The notes: generated by a model from the letters alone, not told the origin. Shown: positions 33,462 through 42,610, numbered from the stretch's first letter. The stretch: DNA of 64,000 bases from Postechiella marina (GCF_039538365.1 NZ_BAABCA010000008.1:124001-188000); one strand, 5' to 3'. Made by a program: numbers and translations.

Positions 33462-35270
33462 TTAGCGTCTAGAACGTCTAGGTCTAGAAGATCCCGATCC
33501 AGACTCAGAACGTCTAGATTTAGAGAATGAATCTCCACCGCTACGTCTTTCGCTTCTATTTCCAAATCCACCACGTCTATCATCACGTTTTCCGCCACCG
33601 CGTTTATCGTCACGTCTTCTTCCGCCACCTCCGCGTCTGTCGTTACGTCTTCCGCCACCTCCGCGGTTTTCAGATATTTCAACATTTACAAAACGCCCTT
33701 CGTGCTTATAATCTGTAAAGAATGCTAATACTTTTTCTTGTTGTTCTTTTTCAGTATTAAAGAAAGAGAAACTATCTTTTACTTCTACTTTAAATACATC
33801 ATCTCTACCAAGCTCTAACACTTCTTTTAAGAAATCTTTAAGCTTCATCCAATCAAAACCATCTTTGCTACCAACGTTAATAAAGTAACGGGCAGAATCA
33901 GAGTTTTTACTAAAATCGCGTCCACCATCTCTATCTCTAGAATCGGCCGATACATTTAAGTTTTTAGATTTTTGGTAATAGTTATAGAAACGTGTAAACT
34001 CTACAGAGAAGAATTTTTTAATTAATTCGTCTTTAGTAGTATCTTCAAACATTTCGTTAATGCTTGTAAGGTATTTATCAATTTCATGATTTACCTCTGT
34101 ATTATGAATTTTATTGGCAAGCGACATTAATTGCACTTCGCAAATTTCCATTCCGTCAGGAATTTCTTTTTTATCAAACTGCTTTTTAATAATACGTTCT
34201 ATACTTTTTATTTTTCTAACCTCACTCTTAGATACTATAACCATAGAAACACCTGTTTTACCAGCACGTCCTGTACGTCCAGAACGGTGTGTGTATGTTT
34301 CAATTTCGTCTGGTAATTGGTAGTTTATTACGTGTGTAATATCGTCAACATCAATACCACGAGCAGCAACATCTGTAGCTACAAGCATTTGTATTTGTTT
34401 TTTTCTAAACGATGTCATTACTAAATCACGTTGGTTTTGGCTTAAATCGCCATGTAAAGCACCAGCGCTATACCCATCTTCTATAAGTAGTTCTGCTACT
34501 TTTTGAGTGTCGCGTTTAGTTCTACAAAAAATAACAGAAAAAATATCTGGGTTAGCATCTGCCAAACGTTTTAACGCTTGGTAACGGTCTCTGGCATTAA
34601 CTAAATAATACTCGTGCGATACGTTTTTGCTACCTTCATTTTTATGTCCAACCGTAATTTCTTGAGGGTTGTGCATGTAGTTTTTTGCTATAGCAGCAAC
34701 CTCTCTAGGCATAGTTGCAGAAAATAACCATGTGTTTTTGTCTTCTGGAGTATGCGAAAGAATATCAGATATATCTTCTTTAAAGCCCATGTTTAACATC
34801 TCATCGGCCTCATCTAAAACAGAATATTGAATTTTAGAGATGTCTACTAAACGTCTGCTAATCATATCTTTCATACGTCCAGGCGTAGCCACTATAATTT
34901 GTGCGCCTCTTTTTACAGCTCTAGCTTGGTCTGTAATGCTAGAGCCACCATAAATAGCAACAACATTTAAACCTTTACAATACTTACCGTATTGTTTCAT
35001 TTCGTTAGTAATTTGTAAACAAAGCTCTCTAGTAGGCGATAAAATTAAACCTTGTGTAGTTCTGCTATTTACATCAATTTTTTCTAACATAGGGAAACCA
35101 AAAGCAGCTGTTTTACCAGTACCTGTTTGGGCTAAAGCCACTAAGTCTGTTTCGGTTTCTAATAAAATAGGTATTGCTTTTTCTTGTACCTCACTTGGTT
35201 TTTCAAAACCTAAATCTGTAATTGCTTGTAATAGGTCATCATTAAGACCCAATTCTTGGAATGTGCTCAT
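33462..35270 (-). CDS. DEAD-box ATP-dependent RNA helicase with RGG tail
   Basis: A 602-residue cytosolic helicase. The Q motif is FEKPSEVQEKAIP, motif I is AQTGTGKTAAFG, and PTREL, TPGRMKD, DEAD in VLDEADEMLN, SAT in LFSATMP, and HRSGRTGRAGKTG follow in order. A DbpA/CsdA-type RNA-binding domain follows at about residues 480-555 (RYFINVGSKDGFDWMKLKDF ... GRFVNVEISENRG). The last ~50 residues are Gly/Arg-rich (RRGGGGRRRDDKRGGG). This layout fits the cold-shock, ribosome-assembly helicases (DeaD/CsdA). An unusually long structured leader precedes it. The symbol is withheld because several paralogues share this structure. Confidence 0.92.
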   Translation of the reverse strand: MSTFQELGLNDDLLQAITDLGFEKPSEVQEKAIPILLETETDLVALAQTGTGKTAAFGFPMLEKIDVNSRTTQGLILSPTRELCLQITNEMKQYGKYCKGLNVVAIYGGSSITDQARAVKRGAQIIVATPGRMKDMISRRLVDISKIQYSVLDEADEMLNMGFKEDISDILSHTPEDKNTWLFSATMPREVAAIAKNYMHNPQEITVGHKNEGSKNVSHEYYLVNARDRYQALKRLADANPDIFSVIFCRTKRDTQKVAELLIEDGYSAGALHGDLSQNQRDLVMTSFRKKQIQMLVATDVAARGIDVDDITHVINYQLPDEIETYTHRSGRTGRAGKTGVSMVIVSKSEVRKIKSIERIIKKQFDKKEIPDGMEICEVQLMSLANKIHNTEVNHEIDKYLTSINEMFEDTTKDELIKKFFSVEFTRFYNYYQKSKNLNVSADSRDRDGGRDFSKNSDSARYFINVGSKDGFDWMKLKDFLKEVLELGRDDVFKVEVKDSFSFFNTEKEQQEKVLAFFTDYKHEGRFVNVEISENRGGGGRRNDRRGGGGRRRDDKRGGGKRDDRRGGFGNRSERRSGGDSFSKSRRSESGSGSSRPRRSRR

Positions 35271-35397
35271 TCTTGTATAAGTATTCGATTATGTTATGTA
35301 GTGTTACATAAAGAAGCGAATCGACATACTTAACCTTAAACTTCTAGTAACACATCCTCTCTCTGAGGAATCTAACCCGACTATTTTCGGGTTTCAG
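35271..35397 (-). ncRNA. Putative structured 5' leader of the helicase mRNA
   Basis: About 125 bases separate the likely transcription start (near 35397) from the helicase ATG. A long hairpin has an outer stem GTATTCGATT (35281-35290) with AATCGA-C-ATAC (35319-35329) and an inner perfect stem TTATGTA/TACATAA (35294-35300, 35305-35311). A second is TCCTC/GAGGA (35355-35359, 35365-35369). A third is AACCCG/CGGGTT (35374-35379, 35388-35393), which competes with CCGACT/AGTCGG (35377-35382, 35396-35401) if the transcript starts a little earlier. No ORF is present. Temperature or autoregulatory control, as for cold-shock helicases, is inference. Confidence 0.55.
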
Positions 35398-35401
35398 TCG
35401 G

Positions 35402-35409
35402 CAAATATA
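35402..35409 (-). promoter_or_regulatory. Putative helicase promoter -7 box
   Basis: On the minus strand TATATTTG matches TAnnTTTG, placing a start near 35397. This and the leader take up the first part of the 441-base gap 35271-35711. The remainder (35410-35671) is AT-rich promoter-side DNA with no gene that I can see. Confidence 0.45.
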
Positions 35410-35671
35410 CGTATTTATTTTAACATTATCATTTTGGGCGTTTTAACACGCTTTCTGCTATATCTTTTTTATGCTAATTATGCCAATAAAGTTAGCATTA
35501 AAATATTAAATTTAGTCTTTTATTTAAAAGCAGTTGTACATAAAAAAGGATGACGCATCAATCGTTAACGCGCTAACCAATAATGGTGTTTATTGCATTA
35601 AACATATGTTTTTATTAAAAACTATATTATAAATTTAATAAAAACGACGTGTCCAAATATGAGAATTGTTT

Positions 35672-35679
35672 TATATTTG
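35672..35679 (+). promoter_or_regulatory. Putative GH117 gene promoter -7 box
   Basis: TATATTTG matches TAnnTTTG, 32 bases before the ATG at 35712. No clear -33 TTG lies at the normal distance, so an activator may be required. Confidence 0.4.
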
Positions 35680-35711
35680 AAACTCATTATAACTAAACTT
35701 TTAAATTAAAG

Positions 35712-36983
35712 ATGAAATATTTATTAATTCCCTTTATAGCTTTTTTTGTATCCTGTGGTTCTAAAGTAGAAAGCCAACAAGAAAAAAGCGAAGAGAAACC
35801 AAGCAAAGGTTTTCCAATGGTAATGCCTCACGAAAAACCAAATATTAAACTTAGTCATGCATTAGAGCGTAATTACGATGCTTACATGGGTGTACAGCCA
35901 AAGTATAACGAGCTGTATTCTCAGTTTAAATATACACCATTAAAAGGATTAGATTACAGTAACCATGATGGTACTATAACGCGTAGAGACCCATCAAAAG
36001 TAATATTTGAAAACGGTAAATATTACGTTTGGTATACCTACAGACATACAAAAACACCACCACAAGGAGCAGATAAAAGTACAGAAGAAATTCCTTCAAG
36101 CGATTGGGATTTATGCGACATTTGGTATGCTACAAGTACAGATGGTTTTACCTGGGAAGAGCAAGGCGTAGCAGTGCCAAGACCAGAAAAACCTAATGTA
36201 GGTTGGCGTTCTGTATCTACCACAGATATTTTAAAATGGAAAGGTAAATACTATTTATACTACCAAGGCTTTATGGAAGCTAGCGGAAAACGTGGAGACG
36301 ATTGTCCTGTAGCTGTATCATACTCAGATTCTCCAGATGGACCATGGACACCATACAACAAAATTGTAATTCCTAATGGAGGAGAAGGACAATGGGATCA
36401 GTTCTCAATTCACGACCCATATCCGTTAGTTTACAAAGGCAAAATATATTTATATTATAAATCAGATTCAGGTAAAAAAGGCGATTGGGTAAGAATGCAA
36501 GGTTTAGCAACTGCCGATAATCCTTTAGGACCCTTTACAAAATATGCTCAAAATCCAGTAATTAACTCTGGACACGAAACCACTTTGTTTCCTTTTAAAG
36601 AAGGTATTGCTGCTCTTGTAATTAGAGACGGAAACGAGCATAATACAGTGCAATATGCCAAAGATGGTATTAATTTTGACATCGCATCAATAACAGAACT
36701 TATGCCAAATGCTGGTGGGCCATTTATTCCAGATGCCTTTACAGATACTAAAGACGGTAGAGGTATAACATGGGGAATATCGCATTTTACATCTGTAAAT
36801 GGATGGAAAACAAACCACTCTATTCTTACTAGATTCGACTGCGATTTAAGTCAAGATTTAAACGATCCTGCTATGAAACGTGCGCATACCTACTATAAAC
36901 CAGAGCATTATTTTAAACATGGTTTAAATGGCGAGCAACGTAAAAGAATTAAAGCAGAAAACCATAAACTTCATAATAACTAA
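35712..36983 (+). CDS. GH117-family glycoside hydrolase, lipoprotein
   Basis: A 423-residue enzyme with a lipobox FFVSC (Cys15), so it is anchored in the envelope. The five-bladed beta-propeller signatures match GH117 (alpha-1,3-neoagarooligosaccharide hydrolases): TITRRDPSKVIFENGKYYVW, YTYRHTKTPPQGAD, WRSVSTTDILKWKGKYYLYY, WDQFSIHDPYPLVYKGKIYL and GHETTLFPFKEG. The family releases 3,6-anhydro-L-galactose from agar- or porphyran-derived oligosaccharides. Some clades have other or unknown substrates, and the exact specificity here is not certain. The neighbouring sulfatases argue for a sulfated galactan. It is followed by a strong terminator, so it is transcribed separately from them. Confidence 0.85.
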   Translation: MKYLLIPFIAFFVSCGSKVESQQEKSEEKPSKGFPMVMPHEKPNIKLSHALERNYDAYMGVQPKYNELYSQFKYTPLKGLDYSNHDGTITRRDPSKVIFENGKYYVWYTYRHTKTPPQGADKSTEEIPSSDWDLCDIWYATSTDGFTWEEQGVAVPRPEKPNVGWRSVSTTDILKWKGKYYLYYQGFMEASGKRGDDCPVAVSYSDSPDGPWTPYNKIVIPNGGEGQWDQFSIHDPYPLVYKGKIYLYYKSDSGKKGDWVRMQGLATADNPLGPFTKYAQNPVINSGHETTLFPFKEGIAALVIRDGNEHNTVQYAKDGINFDIASITELMPNAGGPFIPDAFTDTKDGRGITWGISHFTSVNGWKTNHSILTRFDCDLSQDLNDPAMKRAHTYYKPEHYFKHGLNGEQRKRIKAENHKLHNN

Positions 36984-37094
36984 TAAAACGTTTATAGCTT
37001 TAATTTAAAGCTTGTATATATAAAGTATATATAATAAAAATAAGATTTACTTCTGTTTAATGGTCTTGTTTTTAGTGTTTTATATTGTTTAATG

Positions 37095-37136
37095 GTGTTG
37101 TTCTAGCTTAAAGAGTTAGAACAACACTTTTTTTTT
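37095..37136 (+). terminator. GH117 gene terminator
   Basis: GTGTTGTTCTA (37095-37105) pairs with TAGAACAACAC (37117-37127), followed by nine T residues. A 16-base near-repeat (GTTTAATGGTCTTGTT at 37055 and GTTTAATGGTGTTGTT at 37087) leads into the stem, perhaps from a local duplication. Confidence 0.85.
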
Positions 37137-37199
37137 GTACCGACCATTTGCGTTCCAAAAAAAATCAATCTGTTCCTGCGTTTTTTCATGTCGTTTGTA

Positions 37200-37241
37200 A
37201 TTTTATAATCTCGAATTATGGTTTATTCAAGATTATAAAAT
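37200..37241. promoter_or_regulatory. Perfect 12-base inverted repeat before sulfatase 1
   Basis: ATTTTATAATCT (37200-37211) and AGATTATAAAAT (37230-37241) are perfect reverse complements, 18 bases apart, ending 12 bases before the sulfatase ATG. They may be a regulator site or a hairpin near the translation start. There is no T run, so it is not a terminator. Confidence 0.45.
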
Positions 37242-37253
37242 TTAATTATTTAG

Positions 37254-39095
37254 ATGAAAAAAGTATTACTATTAAGTACCATTATTTTAGTTAGCTTACA
37301 ACTAGCAGCTCAATCTACTAAAAAGCCTAACATTTTATGGATAATAACAGACGACCACCGTGCCGATGCTGTTGAGGTTTTTAATAAAGCTACAAGTGGT
37401 AAAAAAGAAAGTAAGCTGGGTTACGTAAGCTCTCCAAACATTAATAAGTTAGCTAAAGAAGGTACCTTATTTGTTAACGCCTTTTGTAATTCTCCTGCTT
37501 GTGCACCATCTAGAGCTTCTATGATGACTGGGCAATACCCACATCATAATGGTATTGTTGGTTTCGAAATAGGACATAACCGTAATTCTCAAAATAAAGA
37601 TTTATTACCTGAAGCTTTAAAAAAAGTAGGTTACGGTACGTCTATATATGGTAAGTTTGGTTACCGTTTAATGGCTTGGAACGATAAAAAGAAAGTGCCA
37701 ACTTTTGATAGTCCTGGATATTACGATCACGAGCTAAATGCTAAAAAAGATTTAGCTCTTAAGGGGTTTACAGATTTTTCTAAAGGCAATGAGTATAAGA
37801 AAGGTGAAAAACCAGTGTCTTACGAAGGCTATATTTATCCTGGAGAGGATGAAATGAGAATCTATCCAGAAAAACAAGATAAGGCCTCGAAAGAAGCTAA
37901 ACGTAACTTTGATAATAAGCAACAAGTTTTAAGAGCGTATACACGTAAAAATACCAATATGATTATTGGAGGCGAAAGTACAAAACCTGCTTTTGAAACT
38001 TTTGATGGTTATATTTTAAAAGAATTTCAAAATTATTTAAAACATCCTAATAAAACATTTAAAACCTACTCTGGTCGATCTGTAAATGGACCAAAAACTA
38101 CAGAGCCACAATTTTTAAGTTTAAATTTTCATTTGCCACATACACCAGTTTTGCCTCCTAAATCGTTTAGAGATGCCTTTAAAACAAAAAAATATGTTGT
38201 GCCAGATTTTAATAAAAAAATGGAGCATAAAAGTTTACCTCCGCAGTTATTAAAATTATATCAAGCAGGTAAAATAGATGAGTTAACTAACGAAGAAAAA
38301 CATCAAGCCATAAGCGATTATTATGCGTTTTGTGCTTATGCCGATGCGCTAATAGGTAAAGCTATTAACGATTTTAAGGCTTACAATAAAAAACATAATC
38401 AAGAATATGTTATTATTTTAACTGTTGGCGACCATGGTTGGCATTTAGGAGAGCAAGGTATAGAAACAAAATTTGGTCCTTACGAAACCTCAAATAGAGG
38501 TGCTATGGTTTTGGCAGGTTCTAACATTTCAAAATATCCTAAAAACATAGTTTCTAAAGATTTTGTAGAGTATGTAGATATTTATGCTACTGCACTATCT
38601 GCTGCAAATGTAGATATTTCTAAAAATGCTTATAAGCATCTAGATGGTTTTGATATGACCAAAATAGCGAAAGGCAAAGGCGTAAAACGAGATTATGTTT
38701 TAGGTGAAATGAATCATGTTTACGGACCAAGAGCTTACATTCGAGGAAAAGATTTTGCGTTCTCTATGCGTATAAAAGAGAAAAATAGTAAACCAGGGAA
38801 ACAAGTACCTCCAGGAACGGGTTTAGAATGGGCAAGAAATGAATCGTTAGAAAAGGTTGAAGCTGTCTTATTCGATTTAAGATTAGATCCAACCGAGAAA
38901 AACAATGTTGCTCTGCAAAAAGATTATCAAAAATTATCTGAATGGTTTAGAAAAAAACTAACCAATATCGTTTTAGGAGACGGTCGGGTAGAAATAGACT
39001 GGAGTAAACTTAACGCCTATGCTATTAGTAATTTTGCTTTGGGTGCAGATGATAAACGATTGGATATTCCAAAGAAAATTATTCCAAAGAATTAA
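37254..39095 (+). CDS. S1-family sulfatase (formylglycine type)
   Basis: A 613-residue exported sulfatase. The signal peptide (to about residue 20, LQLAAQ) is followed by the metal-site motif KPNILWIITDDHRADAV. The active-site motif is CAPSR with Cys83, to be converted to formylglycine by a maturase that is not encoded here. Later metal residues lie in TVGDHGWHLGEQGIETK. The D-H-R start and GDHGW segment resemble the iduronate/choline-sulfatase-like S1 subfamilies. It would remove sulfate from a glycan in the periplasm. Sulfatase 2 begins 11 bases downstream, so they form an operon. Confidence 0.92.
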   Translation: MKKVLLLSTIILVSLQLAAQSTKKPNILWIITDDHRADAVEVFNKATSGKKESKLGYVSSPNINKLAKEGTLFVNAFCNSPACAPSRASMMTGQYPHHNGIVGFEIGHNRNSQNKDLLPEALKKVGYGTSIYGKFGYRLMAWNDKKKVPTFDSPGYYDHELNAKKDLALKGFTDFSKGNEYKKGEKPVSYEGYIYPGEDEMRIYPEKQDKASKEAKRNFDNKQQVLRAYTRKNTNMIIGGESTKPAFETFDGYILKEFQNYLKHPNKTFKTYSGRSVNGPKTTEPQFLSLNFHLPHTPVLPPKSFRDAFKTKKYVVPDFNKKMEHKSLPPQLLKLYQAGKIDELTNEEKHQAISDYYAFCAYADALIGKAINDFKAYNKKHNQEYVIILTVGDHGWHLGEQGIETKFGPYETSNRGAMVLAGSNISKYPKNIVSKDFVEYVDIYATALSAANVDISKNAYKHLDGFDMTKIAKGKGVKRDYVLGEMNHVYGPRAYIRGKDFAFSMRIKEKNSKPGKQVPPGTGLEWARNESLEKVEAVLFDLRLDPTEKNNVALQKDYQKLSEWFRKKLTNIVLGDGRVEIDWSKLNAYAISNFALGADDKRLDIPKKIIPKN

Positions 39096-39106
39096 AAACT
39101 TATAAA

Positions 39107-40804
39107 ATGATTAAGATAAAAAATATATTAAGTGGTTTAATGTTGGTTTTTACAATATTGGGTTTTTCTCAAAAAGCTAAAAAACCAAACATTATTGTCA
39201 TTTTAGCAGATGATATTAGTGCAAGAGAAATTCCTATTTATAAATCTAACACATGGAGTTTGCCAACAGGAGGAGATACACAAGAAGAAAAGTATAGGGC
39301 TTACACGCCAGTTTTAAATAAAATAGCAAAAGAGGGTTTATATATAAAAACAGCTTGGGCTGCGGTTGTGTGTTCGCCTAGTAGAGCTATGATGATGACA
39401 GGGCGTTATGCGCATTTACATAAATGGTGGGGAAACAAAACCACAGGTAAATACACTAATGAAGAAGGAAAACTAGTAACATATCCTTTTTACGAAAGTT
39501 CTCCGTTAGGAATTGCAGAAGTTGCTAAACAAGCAGGCTATGCATCTATTTGGGCTGGGAAATCGCAAATGCGTAATCCAAACCTCGAAAAATATGGCTT
39601 TGATGAAGGTGTTTTTACACCAGGCGAATCTACAAGAGGAGATATAAACCCGTACACAGATTTTAAAGTTGAGTTGAAAAAAGTAGATGGGAAAAAGCAG
39701 GTTATTAATAACGATACAGGAGAAAAATCTACAACATATCCGCAATCTGGATGGTATTGGAAACCTCATGTTATGTTAATGAATCATCCATCTGCTAAAA
39801 AACAATTTGAATGGTGGCCAAACACTAAAAAATCTAAAAAAGAGTTTGGATTAAATACCTATGGGCCAGATGTAGAATTGGATTTTATTTTCGATTTTAT
39901 GGAGCGTAAAACTAAAGCAAACAAACCCTTTTTTGTTTATCATACCACGCATTTGGGGCATGATGCTTTTGATTTTTTTAACCCAAAAACTAAAACGAAA
40001 TGGCCTGGAACACCAAAGGTTGAATGGAAAAATGGGAAATATGTAAGAACACAACCCAATATAACAGGAGATAAAGGTGTGTATAATACACATGGTACGG
40101 TAACTGCACCAGGAATTCACAACCATATTAATTATTTAGATTATCAAATGTCTTTGTATTTAAAGAAGTTAAAAGATTTAAAAATTGATAAAAATACCGT
40201 TGTTATTTTTTGCGCAGATAACGGTACAAGTGGTTATGGTAAAAATAGTGCAGAGTCTCAAAAAGGAACGCATGTACCATTTATTGTCTATGCTCCCGGA
40301 TTAGGATTAACTAAAAAAGGCGAACAAGATGTGTTGGTAAACTTAGCAGATGTATTACCTACCATTGCAGATATTGGAGGAGTTACTATACCTAAAGATT
40401 ACGAAATTAATGGAGTAAGCTTGTGGCCTTTTTTAACCACTAAACAAAAAGAACATAGAAAGTGGATTTATGCATACAAAGATGGGCAACAAATTATTAG
40501 AAGTAAAAATGTTTTAAAAGATGGGTTTGATAAATGGTACGATGTAAGTAATACACCATTAAATTTAATTTCGTATTCAAAAATTCAAGATTGGAGTGGC
40601 GTTTCTAAACATCTAAAAGATGAAAAGCTAATGCTAAAAAATATATTACCTCAATTTAATACATTTAAAACAGAGCGTCATGGTCCTTTAACAGAAAAAA
40701 ACAGAAAACAATTAGAAAAACAAGAGGCTTTAAAAAAAGCGAAAAAGGATGCGTTAAAAGCAAAACAAAAAGGGAAAAAGAAAAAAACTAAAAAGAAAGA
40801 ATAA
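39107..40804 (+). CDS. S1-family sulfatase 2 with lysine-rich tail
   Basis: A 565-residue exported sulfatase (signal peptide to about residue 21). The start of the domain is KPNIIVILADDISAREIPIY, the active site is VVCSPSRAMMMTGRY (Cys89, CSPSR type), and a later metal segment is VVIFCADNGTSGYGKN. The C-terminus is an unusual basic tail: EKQEALKKAKKDALKAKQKG, then KKKKTKKKE. It is a close paralogue of sulfatase 3 throughout, including HKWWGNKTTGKYT and GKSQMRNPNLEKYGFDEGVF. It lies 11 bases behind sulfatase 1 and ends in a strong terminator. Confidence 0.92.
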   Translation: MIKIKNILSGLMLVFTILGFSQKAKKPNIIVILADDISAREIPIYKSNTWSLPTGGDTQEEKYRAYTPVLNKIAKEGLYIKTAWAAVVCSPSRAMMMTGRYAHLHKWWGNKTTGKYTNEEGKLVTYPFYESSPLGIAEVAKQAGYASIWAGKSQMRNPNLEKYGFDEGVFTPGESTRGDINPYTDFKVELKKVDGKKQVINNDTGEKSTTYPQSGWYWKPHVMLMNHPSAKKQFEWWPNTKKSKKEFGLNTYGPDVELDFIFDFMERKTKANKPFFVYHTTHLGHDAFDFFNPKTKTKWPGTPKVEWKNGKYVRTQPNITGDKGVYNTHGTVTAPGIHNHINYLDYQMSLYLKKLKDLKIDKNTVVIFCADNGTSGYGKNSAESQKGTHVPFIVYAPGLGLTKKGEQDVLVNLADVLPTIADIGGVTIPKDYEINGVSLWPFLTTKQKEHRKWIYAYKDGQQIIRSKNVLKDGFDKWYDVSNTPLNLISYSKIQDWSGVSKHLKDEKLMLKNILPQFNTFKTERHGPLTEKNRKQLEKQEALKKAKKDALKAKQKGKKKKTKKKE

Positions 40805-40831
40805 CATTAAAATATAAGCTAAATTGAAAAG

Positions 40832-40860
40832 AATCTGTAACGAAAGTTACAGGTTTTTTT
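40832..40860 (+). terminator. Terminator between sulfatases 2 and 3
   Basis: AATCTGTAAC (40832-40841) pairs with GTTACAGGTT (40846-40855, one G-U pair) around a GAAA tetraloop, followed by a T run. Sulfatase 3 therefore probably has its own promoter. Confidence 0.85.
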
Positions 40861-40868
40861 GGTTTGGA

Positions 40869-40885
40869 GAAACCGGAACCGTTTC
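40869..40885. promoter_or_regulatory. Operator-like palindrome before sulfatase 3
   Basis: GAAAC (40869-40873) and GTTTC (40881-40885) flank CGGAACC, giving a 17-base dyad. Its GC content is high for this region, and it lies 33 bases before the ATG. GGTTT...AAACC (40861-40874) overlaps it. LacI-type operators have this look, but no regulator is encoded nearby. Confidence 0.35.
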
Positions 40886-40918
40886 CGAAGTATAAAAAAA
40901 ATAGCATTAAATTTAAGT

Positions 40919-42610
40919 ATGATGAATAAAATAATATTATTACTATTTCTAGTTACCTTCTCGATGGTGGCACAGAAAACAAAAAAGCCAAATATAATTG
41001 TCATTTTAGCAGATGATATTAGTGCGCGCGAATTCCCAATATACAATTCAGATACTTGGAGTTCTGCTAAAGGGAATAAAGACTCTCAAGATTTAAAACT
41101 AAGAGCCCATACGCCTATGTTAAATAAACTAGCAAAAGAAGGAATGTATGTAAAAACAGCATGGGCCTCTGTAGTTTGTTCGCCAAGTAGAGCCATGTTA
41201 ATGACGGGGAGATATCCACATTTACACAAATGGTGGGGAAACAACACCATAGGACAATATACAGACGAAGATGGTAATTTAGGAACCTACCCTTTGTTTG
41301 CAAGTTCTCCTTTATCTATTGGTCATGTAGCTAAAAAAGGTGGTTATGCTACTATGTGGTCTGGTAAAAGCCAAATGCGAAATAGAAATTTGCAGAAGTT
41401 TGGATTTGACGAAGGTGTCTTTACTCCAGGAGAATCAGACATTACAGAGTTGGGAGAAAACCCGTATTCAAACTTTACTATAAAGTTAAAGAAAGTGAAT
41501 GGAAAAAAGGAATTATACAATCAAGATACAGGTAAGCCTTTAGGGTATCCGTATTATGCTTCTTCAAGCTGGTATTGGAAACCTCATGTTATGTTAATGA
41601 ATCATCCGTCTTCAAAAAAACAATTCGAATGGTGGCCTAATACCAAAGAATCTAAAAAAGAATATGGAGTAAATACCTATGGACCAGATGTAGAATTGGA
41701 TTTTATTTTTGATTTTATGGAAAGGAAAGTAAAAGACGAACAACCATTTTTTGTATATCATACTACGCATTTAGGTCATGCTGCTATGAATTATTTAAAT
41801 CCAGAAGAGCACGAATATAAATGGATTGAAACACCAAAAATTACTTGGAAAAATGGAGGATATATTAAAACAAAACCAAATATTACAGGTGCAAAAGGGG
41901 TGTATAATACTCATGGTACTTTATCTGCTAGCGGAATTCACAGTCATGTAAATTATTTAGACTACCAAATATGGTTGTATTTAAAAAAGCTAAAAACGCT
42001 TAATATAGACGATAATACTTTGATTATTTTTTGTGCCGATAATGGTTCTAGTAAATATGGTAAAAATAGTCCAGATTCTCAAAAAGGAACTCATGTACCA
42101 TTTATGGTTTATGGTCCAGGATTTAATTTTACAAAAAAAGGCGAACAGGATGTATTGGTAAATCTGTCTGATATTTTACCAACAGTAGCAGAAATAGGAG
42201 GTGTTGAAATACCAAAAGATTATGAAATTAATGGAGAGAGTTTAATGCCTTTTTTAACAACAAAAAAGAAAACACATAGGGATTGGGTGTATGGTTATAA
42301 AGATAATTTGCAGCTAATTCGAGGAGCCAAAGTTTTAAAAGACGGTTTAAATAAATGGTATGATGTAAGAGAGTATCCTTTAGATTTAATAAGCTTTCCA
42401 GAAATTAAAAATTGGGATAATGTACCAAAAGACCTAGTAGAAGAACGCGATGCTTTAAACCTTATACTTCCAAAGTATAATACCTTCAAAAATAATCAGC
42501 ATGGGCCACTTAAAGAGGTTCATAAAAGAGAACTTAAAGCTTTACAAGAAAAGAAAAAGGCAAAAAAAGAAGCTACAAAAAATAAAAAAATGAATAAGAA
42601 GGAAAAGTAA
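40919..42610 (+). CDS. S1-family sulfatase 3, paralogue of sulfatase 2
   Basis: A 563-residue exported sulfatase. The frame is open from a TTG at 40859, but the ATG pair at 40919/40922 gives a proper signal peptide (NKIILLLFLVTFSMVAQ). Domain motifs are KPNIIVILADDISAREFPIY, active site VVCSPSRAMLMTGRYP with Cys87, and IIFCADNGSSKYGKN. Similarity to sulfatase 2 is high along the whole length, which indicates a tandem duplication. The C-terminus is again basic (KKAKKEATKNKKMNKKEK). The TIM-barrel isomerase gene follows after 58 bases. Confidence 0.92.
   Translation: MMNKIILLLFLVTFSMVAQKTKKPNIIVILADDISAREFPIYNSDTWSSAKGNKDSQDLKLRAHTPMLNKLAKEGMYVKTAWASVVCSPSRAMLMTGRYPHLHKWWGNNTIGQYTDEDGNLGTYPLFASSPLSIGHVAKKGGYATMWSGKSQMRNRNLQKFGFDEGVFTPGESDITELGENPYSNFTIKLKKVNGKKELYNQDTGKPLGYPYYASSSWYWKPHVMLMNHPSSKKQFEWWPNTKESKKEYGVNTYGPDVELDFIFDFMERKVKDEQPFFVYHTTHLGHAAMNYLNPEEHEYKWIETPKITWKNGGYIKTKPNITGAKGVYNTHGTLSASGIHSHVNYLDYQIWLYLKKLKTLNIDDNTLIIFCADNGSSKYGKNSPDSQKGTHVPFMVYGPGFNFTKKGEQDVLVNLSDILPTVAEIGGVEIPKDYEINGESLMPFLTTKKKTHRDWVYGYKDNLQLIRGAKVLKDGLNKWYDVREYPLDLISFPEIKNWDNVPKDLVEERDALNLILPKYNTFKNNQHGPLKEVHKRELKALQEKKKAKKEATKNKKMNKKEK

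Noticed and set aside
33443..33685. Open frame of 80 codons over the helicase 3' end
   Set aside because: It lies in an alternative frame of the Gly/Arg-rich repeat tail; its Asp/Val-rich product is the shadow of repetitive codons.
35431..35443. ATTTTGGGCGTTT, a possible third piece of the dispersed element
   Set aside because: Only 13 bases match one end of copy 1 (a weaker match is near 53326-53338); too short to count as a copy without a genome-wide search.
35712..36983. GH43 assignment for the glycoside hydrolase
   Set aside because: Both families are five-bladed propellers, but the RRDPSKV, YTYRHT and IHDPYP strings and the sulfatase context fit GH117 better.
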